The notes under the pieces are model-generated. The model was not told the DNA's origin, searched no databases, and worked only from the letters and a program-made list of their open reading frames with translations. A stretch of 64,000 nt of DNA from Marinobacter pelagius (GTDB lineage Bacteria; Pseudomonadota; Gammaproteobacteria; Pseudomonadales; Oleiphilaceae): the NCBI RefSeq assembly GCF_003315345.1, contig NZ_QNRO01000021.1:1-64000 (forward strand). The letters run 5' to 3'. Position numbers and translations under genes: made by a program. Shown piece after piece: positions 39,104-48,652 of this stretch (its first letter is position 1; every line of letters starts with the position of its first letter).

Positions 39104-40464
39104 TGAATTCTTCTTTAGATTTCGTCCCCGCAAGTTCTTCTAATGCTAAGGTGAGTGAGAAAGACACTAGGGTTGCGTTTATTTTATATTCACTTTACCT
39201 GGTTAGCTTCTTTATGCGATTGCCCGCGCGAATGCCGCTTCTAGGTGCAATAAGATTCGATCTCATCCTGGTGGCAGCAATTTGCTACTTGGTTTTAACT
39301 TCTAAATCTACAAAATCTACGAGGTTGGATTCTGCTTCGCAATATCTTCTCGCGATTTTTATATACGCTATAGTCACGTTACCATTGGTGGAGTGGCCTG
39401 GGTCGGTAATAAATAATGGGTTAGTTTCGTTCATCAAGGGAGCTATATTTTATTTCTTTACCGTTAATCTAGTTGTTAATAGTTCTAGATTGAAAATAAT
39501 TATTTCAATTTTTGTTGGATGCAATATTATAAGAATAATGGAACCTTTGTTTCTAAATATAACCACAGGCTATTTGGGGTCTGCCACATATTTGGGTCAA
39601 GGCGATTTCGCCGGTCGATTGGCGGGAGCTCCGGCAGATGTGATTAACCCTAATGGTCTGGCCTTTGTAATTGCTACTGTAACTCCATTTCTTCACTACG
39701 TATTTGCAACGACGAATAAGAAAGCATTTGCCCTTTATCTTCTTTTAATGCCGCTACTGCTATACACGATGGGCCTGACGCTATCCAGATCGGGAATGCT
39801 GGCTCTGGCGATTATCGCATTAGGTATTTGGTGGAAGAGTGCACACAAATTTTTGTTGTTGGTGCTAGGGACTGTTGGTCTGACGGTTATTTTTCTGAAC
39901 CTCAATGATGTCCAGAAAGATCGATATCTATCTATAATCAGCGACGATGCTCGTCAATCCCTTTCAGCCCAAGGCCGGATAGAGGGCTGGGCTGAAGATT
40001 TTAAGGTTGCGATGAATCGTCCCATCATTGGTCACGGACTGGGAACTTCTCGTGAAGCCAACTGGAATGTCGCCGGAAAAGATCAAATTTCACATATTTT
40101 GTGGATGGAGATCTGGCAGGAGATTGGCCTTATAGGATTAGTATTATTCATTCTCTACCTTTCGGCGATGATCAGGAATTTCCGGGAAGCTTCAAAGCTG
40201 ATAAAGAAGAAGCTTTCTAGTAACGATTTTCTTTATCGAAGTTGTCAGGCTATGCAGGTTTGGCTTCTAATGAATCTGTTATTCAGCCTGGCGAGTTATG
40301 GTCTCAAAAGCTATGAGTGGTATTTGTTCGGTGGACTTTCAGTCGTACTGCTGAGGGCTGTTCGGTCTCGAATAGCTGAGATCTCTGCTGTCTCGGAACC
40401 GGAACGAGTTCCTGAACAGCGTGGCTGGCGGTTTGGTTTAGCTCGCAGGATAAACCGTTTGTGA
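39103..40464 (+). CDS. Wzy/O-antigen-ligase-like polymerase
   Basis: A 453-residue inner-membrane protein with about eleven helices. The large periplasmic loop has the Wzy_C pattern: GRIEGWAEDFKVAMNRPIIG, HGLGTSREANWNVAGKD and QISHILWMEIWQEIGLIG. It would polymerise lipid-linked repeat units in the periplasm. AAGGTGAT precedes the ATG at 39103, which overlaps the stop of the decayed GT4. An ATG/TTG three bases earlier is less likely. It ends exactly one base before the convergent GT2 gene. Confidence 0.85.
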   Translation: MNSSLDFVPASSSNAKVSEKDTRVAFILYSLYLVSFFMRLPARMPLLGAIRFDLILVAAICYLVLTSKSTKSTRLDSASQYLLAIFIYAIVTLPLVEWPGSVINNGLVSFIKGAIFYFFTVNLVVNSSRLKIIISIFVGCNIIRIMEPLFLNITTGYLGSATYLGQGDFAGRLAGAPADVINPNGLAFVIATVTPFLHYVFATTNKKAFALYLLLMPLLLYTMGLTLSRSGMLALAIIALGIWWKSAHKFLLLVLGTVGLTVIFLNLNDVQKDRYLSIISDDARQSLSAQGRIEGWAEDFKVAMNRPIIGHGLGTSREANWNVAGKDQISHILWMEIWQEIGLIGLVLFILYLSAMIRNFREASKLIKKKLSSNDFLYRSCQAMQVWLLMNLLFSLASYGLKSYEWYLFGGLSVVLLRAVRSRIAEISAVSEPERVPEQRGWRFGLARRINRL

Positions 40465-41427
40465 TCACCGTGTTTTTTCTTGAGAACCGCCGTTGGTGGT
40501 GTATTGCCACAGAGCCTTCAAGCCTTGCCGAACGTCGTGATTCAGGTCTGAAAATGACTTCGGTGGGAATGTTTGCGGATATAGTTTTGCCGCGTCGTAT
40601 AAGCGGCTTTTGTTGACCAGGCAGGCTTGAAGGTCACGACGGTAACGTTGAACTCTCTTTCTGAGTCGATCCTGGAGTCTTTGCTCCAGTTCATAGTTGA
40701 TCAAGTCGAGGCGGCTCTTTATCAGGTTCTTTATCATTCGCTCGTTGTCGCTACTCATGTTGAGGTCATGTAATCGCCGTTCAAAACCGACTTTTGCTGA
40801 TACGGTTGCGCCGCCTAACGTCGCTGCGCGGTAAATAAGATGGAAATCCTCACACGCTGTGAGTGATTCATGAAATCCCCCTAGCTCGTTCAGAGTATCT
40901 CTTCGGAACAGTGGCGCGGATGCGATAGTAAAGTTTTCATCGATCAGTATTGCTCGGCACTGTTCGGGAGGCAGGAAAATACCACCCTTGATAGATGGGT
41001 CGATTATAGCTTTGAGCTTCAAACAGGTTGAAAAATGATCTGTGGAACGCTCTGATTCCGAGAAGTTGCGGTAATTGGTAACACTCATTACTGCTGTCGG
41101 CTCCGCAATGAGTGCTTCGACTTGGCTAGTAATCTTGTGCGGAAGCATGATGTCGTCCGCATCAAAGAAAGTTACGAACTCCCCTTTGGCTTCCTTCAAT
41201 CCGTAATTGCGGGGTGCCGCGCAGCTCCCGCTATTTTCCTGGTACAGGTATTTAACGCGGGGAGCGTAGTATTTGACGATTTCAGCAGTGGTGTCCGTGG
41301 AGCCGTCGTCCACGACGATTATCTCAAGATTTCTATAGGTCTGAGCCAGGATGCTTTCCAGGGTCTCAGCAATGAAAGCCGACGCGTTATAGGCGGGGAT
41401 TATTACCGATACTAATGGCTGATCCAT
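40465..41427 (-). CDS. GT2 glycosyltransferase
   Basis: A 320-residue GT2 enzyme. VSVIIPAYNASAFIAETLES, LEIIVVDDGSTDTTAEI, SGSCAAPRNYGLKEAKGEF and FFDADDIMLPHK (DxD) are present, with EDFHLIYRAATLGG later. It is a paralogue of the gene at 42985, sharing the NSG..A.PRN and FDADDIMLP wording. Its basic C-terminus (RLRKRVQRYRRDLQ) may sit on the membrane. AAGGAG precedes the ATG. It is last in a reverse-strand trio with the flippase and the other GT2, and abuts the Wzy stop with no gap. Confidence 0.88.
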   Translation of the reverse strand: MDQPLVSVIIPAYNASAFIAETLESILAQTYRNLEIIVVDDGSTDTTAEIVKYYAPRVKYLYQENSGSCAAPRNYGLKEAKGEFVTFFDADDIMLPHKITSQVEALIAEPTAVMSVTNYRNFSESERSTDHFSTCLKLKAIIDPSIKGGIFLPPEQCRAILIDENFTIASAPLFRRDTLNELGGFHESLTACEDFHLIYRAATLGGATVSAKVGFERRLHDLNMSSDNERMIKNLIKSRLDLINYELEQRLQDRLRKRVQRYRRDLQACLVNKSRLYDAAKLYPQTFPPKSFSDLNHDVRQGLKALWQYTTNGGSQEKTR

Positions 41428-41462
41428 AGGTGGCTCCTTCCACTAACGACAGATCGTGATTG

Positions 41463-42983
41463 TCAGATGAGATATTTGAGTCTCTTTCCCGGGACAAGTT
41501 TCCGTAGCTCTGACTTTTCTGAGGGGGAGAAAGCGAGCTTTATTCCTGTTGCTGCACAAATTATAGACATGATTGTCGCGAATAGGATGATATCTGTATA
41601 GCCGGTGATTTGAGCGTTCCTCTGGATCCAGAAGAAGATAAAGGCTAAGGGCAGGCAGATGACTAGAATGGGCCTTGCCATTGAAAGGTAGTAATCCTTG
41701 ACCGGCATTTCGATAGCTCGGCAAGCGAACAGGGGGAGCACGAAAAGTCTTAGCAGCAGGAGAGGGATCATCGTTCCGAGAGCTACCCCGATCAGGCCCA
41801 GGTATTGGACGAAGATCAGGCTGAGCACCAGGTTGAATCCGACTTCCACCATATCGATCTTTGCCACGATACTGTGTTTGTTAGCGGCATACATTGCTGA
41901 ATTCAGTGGATGATTGGCAAAGCCCACCATCCGGCCTATCAACAAAATCACCATTACCCAATAAGCGTCGCTGTAATTGGGGCCCATCCATCGGGAAATG
42001 AAGGCCTGACCAAAAATCACCAGTCCACCGCCCGCTATCAAAGCGAGTACAAGGTTGATTCTGGTGACAAGCAGGAGCTTTGAGTGAAGTTCATCGTTAT
42101 TTCCCTGGGCGTGGTAACCGGTAAAAATCGGCACAAACATGTTGGTTGCCTGGCTCAGGAACTGGGCAACGTAGTCTACCAGACGAAGCCCGATGGCGTA
42201 GTGGGTCACGCTTGCTGCCGAGAGGAAACCGGCGACCACAAAGTTATCCACGTTGTTTCGTAACTGGTAGGCGATAGCAATTACGAAGGACCAGGCGCTG
42301 TACTGGAAAAGCTCTTTACTCGACCCCCAGGATGCTAAATGGCGTGAGAATTTCAGAGCAGGGAAGGCGGACTTGCAGATGAGCAGGTAAAGGAGGTTTG
42401 AGATTCGTGCGGTAACGAAGGTGATAACAGCGACTGCTAGAACACCGTAGCCGTGTGAGATGAACCACCAGGTGAGCCCGGCGCCCAGGAGGGTCATTGC
42501 AATTCGGGTCAACGCTACCTGGTGAAAACGAAGTTTGGCATTCGCTACGCCGGCCAAGGCGTTGAACGGAAACTCCAGGGCGATGGATATGCCAATGATC
42601 AGCACCAGCAATTGCACAATATCTTTGTCTGGCGGGGCATCAATAAACAGGCGACTGGCATAACTGGCGCCCACACTGACGAAAATAATCGCGGCCGCAA
42701 TGGCTACGTAGATAATCAGCGCCGTGTTGATAATCGAATTGGCCTGGTGGTCGTCTTTGAGGCCGAAAGCGCGGCTGACGTAGCGGGTGACGGCGCTGGC
42801 CATGCCCATATCGAAGAGGTGGTAAGCGGCGGCAAGGCTGCCTACTACCGTCCAGATGCCATACCAATGGTCGCCCAGTTCATGGATGAGAAAAGGCATC
42901 ATGAAAAAGGCAACAATTATGCTCACAAAGGTTTGTGAAACCCTGGTGACGGAGCCCTTCAGGAGCGCAATGGCGGTAGACAC
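41463..42983 (-). CDS. Wzx-type polysaccharide flippase
   Basis: A 506-residue MOP/MATE-like membrane protein with 12-14 helices. Features are the opening LLKGSVTRVSQTFVSIIVAFFMMPFLIHELG, the GMASAVTRYVSRAFG loop, DNFVVAGFLSAASVTHYAIGLRLVDY and FISRWMGPNYSDAYWVMVILLIGR. It would flip lipid-linked repeat units to the periplasm for the Wzy-like polymerase. The start is GTG at 42983, one base after the upstream GT2 stop; no ATG nearby fits the family. The separation of wzx and wzy onto opposite strands suggests a composite cluster. Confidence 0.85.
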   Translation of the reverse strand: MSTAIALLKGSVTRVSQTFVSIIVAFFMMPFLIHELGDHWYGIWTVVGSLAAAYHLFDMGMASAVTRYVSRAFGLKDDHQANSIINTALIIYVAIAAAIIFVSVGASYASRLFIDAPPDKDIVQLLVLIIGISIALEFPFNALAGVANAKLRFHQVALTRIAMTLLGAGLTWWFISHGYGVLAVAVITFVTARISNLLYLLICKSAFPALKFSRHLASWGSSKELFQYSAWSFVIAIAYQLRNNVDNFVVAGFLSAASVTHYAIGLRLVDYVAQFLSQATNMFVPIFTGYHAQGNNDELHSKLLLVTRINLVLALIAGGGLVIFGQAFISRWMGPNYSDAYWVMVILLIGRMVGFANHPLNSAMYAANKHSIVAKIDMVEVGFNLVLSLIFVQYLGLIGVALGTMIPLLLLRLFVLPLFACRAIEMPVKDYYLSMARPILVICLPLAFIFFWIQRNAQITGYTDIILFATIMSIICAATGIKLAFSPSEKSELRKLVPGKRLKYLI

Positions 42984-42984
42984 G

Positions 42985-43962
42985 TCAGGTGCTTGATGGT
43001 TGCTTGAATTGTTTTAGTTGAGCAATCACCCTGGCGGGTAGCAGTGACAGGATTAGATAAAACAGTGTGCGCTTATCCACCCCTTTACTGAGCGTTCGGA
43101 TGAATGCCCGCCTCGCGTCTCCCAGCTTGTATTGGGAGAAATAGGAATAGCCTGCTTCGAAGTGCAAACGACGGATTCGTCGGTCCAGCTGCCTCAATGC
43201 TTCCGGATCGTGCTGATGGTAATGCTTCATTTTTTCGGTACAGGAAATCAGTCCTGGCGCTCGTTCCTCAATGGCCCTTGATGAGATATTTCCTGATCGG
43301 TTTCGATAATGATGAAGAACCTCGGGGATATACAAAAAGTCATACTGGCTCGCGATGGCCTGCCACATGAGGTAATCATCTGAGTTACGGACCTCTTCGT
43401 CAAAATAGCCCACTCGCTGGAAGATTTCTCGCCTGACGGCAACGCCTGAAGTCCCAAGGAAGTTTGAGTATGCGAGCCCGCGTAGCGCCACCTTCGAATC
43501 GATCAGATGAGCTTTGTTTCCAATGGTGGTTTTGGGCAGGGAATGAAGAGTTCGATAGGAAGCAAGAAAGTCAGGGTTGATGATCTCGCCGCTCTCATCA
43601 ATGCAGCCAAAACCAGTGAACGCAAGACCGGCGCGTGGAGCCTGATCGAGGCACGCCATGGTAGTGGCAAGTTTTCCGGGCAGCATGATGTCGTCCGCGT
43701 CGAAGATGAAGATGACATCTCCGTTGGACTGGTCGATCGCCTTGTTTCTGGGCGAGGCGGGTTTGCCACTATTCGCCTGGTAGAAGTACCTGATCCTGCT
43801 GTCCGAGTGGTGCTGAATGATGGCAGCGGTGTCGTCCGTTGAGCCGTCATCGACAAGGATCAGTTCAAAATCAGTAAACGATTGATCCAGTATGGATTGG
43901 ATGGTTTCCCGAATGTAACGCCCGGCATTGTACACCGGGATAATCACGGAAGCCGTTGGCAT
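42985..43962 (-). CDS. GT2 glycosyltransferase
   Basis: A 325-residue GT2 enzyme. ASVIIPVYNAGRYIRETIQS, FELILVDDGSTDDTAAII, QANSGKPASPRNKAIDQSNGD, FIFDADDIMLPGKL (DxD) and NSDDYLMWQAIASQYDFLYIPE define it. The C-terminal 40 residues resemble a short amphipathic helix pair. AGGGAC precedes the ATG. It is the first gene of the reverse-strand trio, so the promoter should lie in the 43963-44057 gap. It is paralogous to the GT2 at 40465. Confidence 0.88.
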   Translation of the reverse strand: MPTASVIIPVYNAGRYIRETIQSILDQSFTDFELILVDDGSTDDTAAIIQHHSDSRIRYFYQANSGKPASPRNKAIDQSNGDVIFIFDADDIMLPGKLATTMACLDQAPRAGLAFTGFGCIDESGEIINPDFLASYRTLHSLPKTTIGNKAHLIDSKVALRGLAYSNFLGTSGVAVRREIFQRVGYFDEEVRNSDDYLMWQAIASQYDFLYIPEVLHHYRNRSGNISSRAIEERAPGLISCTEKMKHYHQHDPEALRQLDRRIRRLHFEAGYSYFSQYKLGDARRAFIRTLSKGVDKRTLFYLILSLLPARVIAQLKQFKQPSST

Positions 43963-44057
43963 ATACGCGTCCCTGCCAAAATAGTCATTCGATCAAGTAG
44001 TGATCAGTATAGCTGAGAGGGCATGGCTTCTGGTAGTTAATCGGCAGATTAGGCAGG

Positions 44058-44100
44058 GCTACCGGACCGGTGGGATTTTTGAATCCACCGGTCCGGTAGC
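44058..44100. terminator. Strong hairpin downstream of the Kelch protein gene
   Basis: GCTACCGGACCGGTGG and its reverse complement pair over about 19 bases with one bulged G and a short T-rich loop. TTTT follows on the + strand. It lies just after the stop of the reverse-strand Kelch gene, and is best read as its terminator although the T-run faces the other way. Confidence 0.65.
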
Positions 44101-44115
44101 TTTTCGTCAAGTTCA

Positions 44116-47100
44116 CTAATACTTCATCGCTTCCATGGAGCTGGTGTAGGAGGAGCCGGAGGTGATCCCGCCTCCCATGATGTAAAGGGCTCCATCAATG
44201 GTGGCAGCGGCGGCGCCATGCTTCGGTGTCGGCACCTTGGTCAATGAGCGCCAGGTATTGGTGGCCGGGTCGTATTCTTCATTCTGCTCGAATACGCCTG
44301 AGGTTGTATTCTCATTGAACTCCCCGCCCGCAATTTGGGCCTTGCCATTGATGCTCCCGACACTCATGGCCCTGCGGCCGGTTGGCATTGGTGTCATTTC
44401 CAACCAGGAATTGTTGGCTGGCGCGAACATTTCCACGGTCCTAATGGCACCTTCAACCGTGTTGCCGGTGGCTTCCCGATGGCGCCCGCCAAAGACGTAG
44501 ATCTTGCCGTCGAGGACTGCAGAGCCCGAATTGTCCCGTACATAAGTCAGCGAGGGTGCTGTCTGCCAGGAGTTGGTTGACGGATTGTAGACTTCAACCT
44601 CGTTCAGCGATGCGCCTTGATCACTCATGCCACCTATGACGTAGATGAGGCCATTCAGTGCCTGTGCAGTCACGCCACCCCGGGCAGTGGGCATGTCGGC
44701 CAACACGGTCCAGCTGTTCGTGGAGGGGTTGTAGACGGCGGCATTATTGACGGCGCCGGAGAAGGGTCCGGTAGAGCCACCGAAGACATAAAGCTTGCCA
44801 TTCAGCGACACTGCGGCGGGGTTCTCGACTGCTTCACCGGGCAGGTTGGCACCCTGGCTCCAGCTATCGCTCACCGGATCATAGATGAACAGGGTGTTCA
44901 GGTGCCCACTGCTGTTCTTTCCGCCCACTGCGTACATCTTGCCGTCAACTTCGGCACCGGAAGCGTCCAGAACCGCGATCGGCGCAGGAGCTTTCGACGC
45001 CCAGCAACCCAGGCTGATCGGGCGTAAAGCGGTGAGTTTGCTACCGCCGAACTGCCCTACAAAGAGCGAACCTGCGGGGCTCTTTGTCATCGGTAATGGA
45101 TCATTCAGGCCTGTGACAAGCGGTTTACCCTCGAGAGCCGTATTTCCGGTCTCGTCCAGAGTGACCAGATAAATATCGTCACCGACGGAGTAGTTGGTGA
45201 TCAACAAGTTTCCATTGAGATATTCACCAACACAACCCTCGCCGCCACTGTACTCGATAATGGCGTTGGAAGATTTATGCTCGCCGAGATTGAACAGGGG
45301 CGGCTCATAATTGGGCAACGGGGCTACTTCCTGGTAACTGCCATCCTTGAATACACACTCATCGCGGTAAGGGTTCGGATGACCATAGTACTTGCCTTCC
45401 TGAATCAACAACAACAAGTCAGGCTGCGTTCCGGGGTTATTGCCGCCATCCAGATAACTTGCAGTATTACCCAAACCTGTGCACACGGGCTCGGGTTGGG
45501 GCGGGTAGGTGCCGGTGACGCCCAGGCCGTTATCTGTGGCATACACATTGCCGTTGCTATGGAATACGAAGTCGTAGCTGTTCCTCAGGCCGGTTGCGTA
45601 CGGCACAACATCACAGGGCGGTGGACCATACATGTCTGAGGTGTTGGCACAGGTGCCGTCAAACGAGGCCGAGAAGACATCGGCAACCACAATAGCAGCA
45701 CTTAGTGGCTGCTCTGCACGTTCACCAAACTCTGAGGCGGAGTCGTTTGGTGCGCCAGCACCGGTATTGCCACCAACTGCAATGTACAGCCGATTATCGG
45801 GACCAAAATGCAGTGAGTTGATGGAGTGATTAGCAATGGCTCGCGGTAGGCCGGTGATGCGGTGCTCAACGTTAGCAAAGTTGGTTCCGCTGAGCCGTGT
45901 GACTATCCCGGAATTGGCTTCGCCATTATCAATGGATGGGCTTGAATGAGCCACCCACAGGTCGACATTGCTTGCGGTCGCATCGGGGGAGACGGTAATA
46001 CCCAACGTGAGCCGTGGACCGATATCGTTCACCAGCGAATTGATTATCTGGTCGTCGATGACATTCATATTCTCATCGAATGTCAGGGCATGAATCGTGC
46101 CGAACAGTTCGGTCACATACAGGCGGTCATCAGGGCCCCAGACCATCGAGGTCGGGTAACTGATTTCGTAGTTGCTACTGATGAAATCGACCGCACTCTG
46201 CGGAGCAAGAGCACCATCGCTGGCCTGCAAGGTAAACTCATCAAACAGGTAAGTAACCGGGCTTGACGCATATCGATGGGTTGCGAAGATCCCGGTGAAA
46301 CTGCGGGTCCCGATCTCCGGATCAATGCCAGCGGCATCGAAACTGAAGAATTCATCAGGAGGAGTTAGCGTGGCCGCATGTGTGGTGGCGCTTCCTTCAA
46401 TCTGGTATTTCAGATCTACCGTCCGTTTATAGGGGTCGACGATCATCGAAAAGGTGATATCTGCGCCAATCAGGCCCGGAACGGACAGGTTCTTCTCGAC
46501 CTCCACCACGCCCGCGAGCTCCATCAGATAATGGAGTTGTTCACCGCTTGGCGTGGATATGGCAACGAGCTTGATGTAGTTGTCCTGATCTAAGCCAAAC
46601 CATAGACCGGCCTGCTCATAGTTTCCGGTGCCTGCCGGCAGGTCCAGAATTTGGGTAGAAATCTGGGTAATCTGGTTTGGCGCAGCGAAACCAACGCCAA
46701 GTGCATTGTCCTGGGAGTTGTTGCCTTTGAATGAAATGCCGGAGGTTGTGGTATATCGGAGCACCCCCTCCAGGAAGTTCATATCCAGGTTGTCAACGAT
46801 ATACCCGGAGCCACTGGCCGGTTCATCGATCCAGGTAAAGCCCGTTCCCCAACCATTGCGGTCCGGGTAATAGCCTTGCCCTTCGGTAAATGTCAGCTGA
46901 TAGGGCAGGTCCACCCGCACGTCACTGCAGGGTACCGGCGCGCATTTGTCGTCGCTCGCAAGAACCATTGTCACAGGGACATCGATGGCGGACCCACTGT
47001 CAGGCGTCAGGGTAATGATGGCGTCATAACTGCCACTGGCAAGCCCGGAACTGTCCACCTCTACGGTAAGGCTCTCGGGGGTGGTTCCAGTCGTGGGCAG

Positions 47101-48597
47101 AACCGACAACCAGGGCATACTGGTGCTGGCTGTAAAGTCGACGCTGTCACCGGCGCTGTGAGATACATCCAACGTCTGGCTCGCAATTGTGGTATCTGGC
47201 TCCCCGTTGAACGTCATCGAGGTTGGGCTGGCAAGAATCCCCTCTGATCCGGCAGTGATTGTCAGAGTGTAGGTCAGCTCTGCGGATGTATAGCCTGATG
47301 CGCTGGCCGTCACTTTACCTTTGTAGGTGCCCTCCGTTAGTCCTGCAGGATCGGCGGTAACGGTTATAGTGGCTGGAGTAGTTCCCGAGTTTCCGGTTGC
47401 GGTCAGCCAGGGAGCATTTGATTCAAGCGAGAAGGTGGCTCCTGAGTTATCAGAAGAGCTGAGATCAACCGTGGCTGTGAGTGGCTCGGGGTTGTCTACG
47501 TGCCGCGAACCGGAAAGAGTTGCGGGATCAAAGGCGAGTGCTGCCATGTCGTTGGCAACAGTGAAAAATTCAGTCACTTCGTGAAGATCACCATCCGCCT
47601 CTTTTACCACTGCGGTTACGGTGTGACTGCCGTCAGCCAGCACATTGGTATCGAAGGGATAGGCCGTATCGTCTCGTGCTGTGCCAGCCATGTCGTAAGG
47701 CGCAACACTCTCAGTCTGGCTCGGGGAGCCGGCTTTCTGGGGGTTGTCGATATAGAACTTCACCTGAGACATGCCGCTTTGTGCAGGCACGAACACGTAG
47801 ATATTTCCGGTGACCGTCGAACCATTCAGACCACTGGCCGAGGAACGGTCGGAGGCGGTGCTGACCATGAGCGAGTAGGCGCTATTCGTTGGATCTACAA
47901 CGGTCATTTGCACGCCCAGATAAGCGGTTGTAACGCCATCGCCGGTTGCTTCCACCGTCGCCGAGTACTGGCCGGCAGCCAGGTTGCTCGGGTCTGCCGT
48001 GATGCTGATGGATTCTGGTACGGTTCCGGTAGTTGGTTGTACCGTTAGCCAGTTGGCGTCATCTGATATAAAGAATGTCTCACCGCCCGCAGTTGAAGAG
48101 GACAGCGTCACTTGTTGTGTCTGGGAGTTGCCCCCGGTCTCCATTGAAAACGACAGGTCGGTTTCACTGAATGAGAACGCAGGTGCCGAGTTATTAACTG
48201 TAAAAGTTGCTGACAGCAGCTCACTGGTTCCATCGCTGTACGTAGTCCGCGCGTAAACACTGTGTTGGCCATCTGGAATGGAGTTGGTGTCAAAAGCTAT
48301 TGCCGTGAGATCGGCCGCTGTCCGGTTGAAATCAAACGGCGCAAGCCTCTCCGTCACTCGTGGTGGGGCAGGGGGAGGATCATCAAGGTAAAAGTCGACC
48401 TGTTTGATCCCCGTTTCCGGTGCCACAAAAATGTACACCAGATCATTGAGTTGGGCACCGCTGAGTGCAATGGGAGCAGTTCGCTCCGGGGATGTACTCA
48501 CTAACAAACCTGGTGCTGCCTGAGCGGCGAATGCAGTCAAAAACAAACACGCTGCCAGAATGAAACGCAGGGTATGACAAAGCCGGAAATCACGCAT
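44116..48597 (-). CDS. Giant secreted Ig-like/BACON, sorbosone-dehydrogenase-like, Kelch protein
   Basis: A 1493-residue exported protein. A signal peptide (FILAACLFLTAFAAQA) is followed by, approximately: Ig-like block 30-125 and BACON-like repeat 130-225, the same pair again at 230-440, a third BACON repeat 445-535, and a jelly-roll-like segment 545-760 (GWGTGFTWIDEP). A glucose/sorbosone-dehydrogenase-type propeller spans 770-1165 (PTSMVWGPDDRLYVTELFG, GLRNSYDFVFHSNGNVYATDNG). Five or six Kelch repeats span 1170-1490 (GKLYVFGGS, NGLIYVIGG, DGKIYVFGG). BACON repeats carry WLTVQPTTGTVP-type motifs. No PEP-CTERM, LPXTG or autotransporter end is seen. GGGAGG precedes the ATG at 48597, and an RpoN-like promoter lies 56 bases upstream. 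A matrix or sugar-binding role is likely; enzymatic activity is uncertain. Confidence 0.82.
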   Translation of the reverse strand: MRDFRLCHTLRFILAACLFLTAFAAQAAPGLLVSTSPERTAPIALSGAQLNDLVYIFVAPETGIKQVDFYLDDPPPAPPRVTERLAPFDFNRTAADLTAIAFDTNSIPDGQHSVYARTTYSDGTSELLSATFTVNNSAPAFSFSETDLSFSMETGGNSQTQQVTLSSSTAGGETFFISDDANWLTVQPTTGTVPESISITADPSNLAAGQYSATVEATGDGVTTAYLGVQMTVVDPTNSAYSLMVSTASDRSSASGLNGSTVTGNIYVFVPAQSGMSQVKFYIDNPQKAGSPSQTESVAPYDMAGTARDDTAYPFDTNVLADGSHTVTAVVKEADGDLHEVTEFFTVANDMAALAFDPATLSGSRHVDNPEPLTATVDLSSSDNSGATFSLESNAPWLTATGNSGTTPATITVTADPAGLTEGTYKGKVTASASGYTSAELTYTLTITAGSEGILASPTSMTFNGEPDTTIASQTLDVSHSAGDSVDFTASTSMPWLSVLPTTGTTPESLTVEVDSSGLASGSYDAIITLTPDSGSAIDVPVTMVLASDDKCAPVPCSDVRVDLPYQLTFTEGQGYYPDRNGWGTGFTWIDEPASGSGYIVDNLDMNFLEGVLRYTTTSGISFKGNNSQDNALGVGFAAPNQITQISTQILDLPAGTGNYEQAGLWFGLDQDNYIKLVAISTPSGEQLHYLMELAGVVEVEKNLSVPGLIGADITFSMIVDPYKRTVDLKYQIEGSATTHAATLTPPDEFFSFDAAGIDPEIGTRSFTGIFATHRYASSPVTYLFDEFTLQASDGALAPQSAVDFISSNYEISYPTSMVWGPDDRLYVTELFGTIHALTFDENMNVIDDQIINSLVNDIGPRLTLGITVSPDATASNVDLWVAHSSPSIDNGEANSGIVTRLSGTNFANVEHRITGLPRAIANHSINSLHFGPDNRLYIAVGGNTGAGAPNDSASEFGERAEQPLSAAIVVADVFSASFDGTCANTSDMYGPPPCDVVPYATGLRNSYDFVFHSNGNVYATDNGLGVTGTYPPQPEPVCTGLGNTASYLDGGNNPGTQPDLLLLIQEGKYYGHPNPYRDECVFKDGSYQEVAPLPNYEPPLFNLGEHKSSNAIIEYSGGEGCVGEYLNGNLLITNYSVGDDIYLVTLDETGNTALEGKPLVTGLNDPLPMTKSPAGSLFVGQFGGSKLTALRPISLGCWASKAPAPIAVLDASGAEVDGKMYAVGGKNSSGHLNTLFIYDPVSDSWSQGANLPGEAVENPAAVSLNGKLYVFGGSTGPFSGAVNNAAVYNPSTNSWTVLADMPTARGGVTAQALNGLIYVIGGMSDQGASLNEVEVYNPSTNSWQTAPSLTYVRDNSGSAVLDGKIYVFGGRHREATGNTVEGAIRTVEMFAPANNSWLEMTPMPTGRRAMSVGSINGKAQIAGGEFNENTTSGVFEQNEEYDPATNTWRSLTKVPTPKHGAAAATIDGALYIMGGGITSGSSYTSSMEAMKY

Positions 48598-48652
48598 GCC
48601 TGGTGCCTCCCTCAAGACTCTCGGTAATTCCTTTTTTCTCCGGCAGTACCGG

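Larger units (their letters stand above)
28246..40464. other. Low-GC variable glycan cassette
   Basis: From just after the GT2 stop, codon third positions change from G/C to A/T, most strongly at 28256-29520 and 33990-39100. Genes here are glycan-type: acyltransferase, glycosyltransferases, adenylate-forming enzymes, deacetylase and Wzy. One GT4 gene is decayed. Conserved XrtA export genes lie on the left and xrtA/prs genes on the right. Swapping of a serotype-like cassette by recombination in the flanks is the likely origin. Confidence 0.75.

Noticed and set aside
45277-45639. Plus-strand frames of 70-180 codons under the Kelch protein gene
   Set aside because: The minus-strand frame is 1493 codons long with clear repeat domains; the opposite frames have no start signals or motifs.
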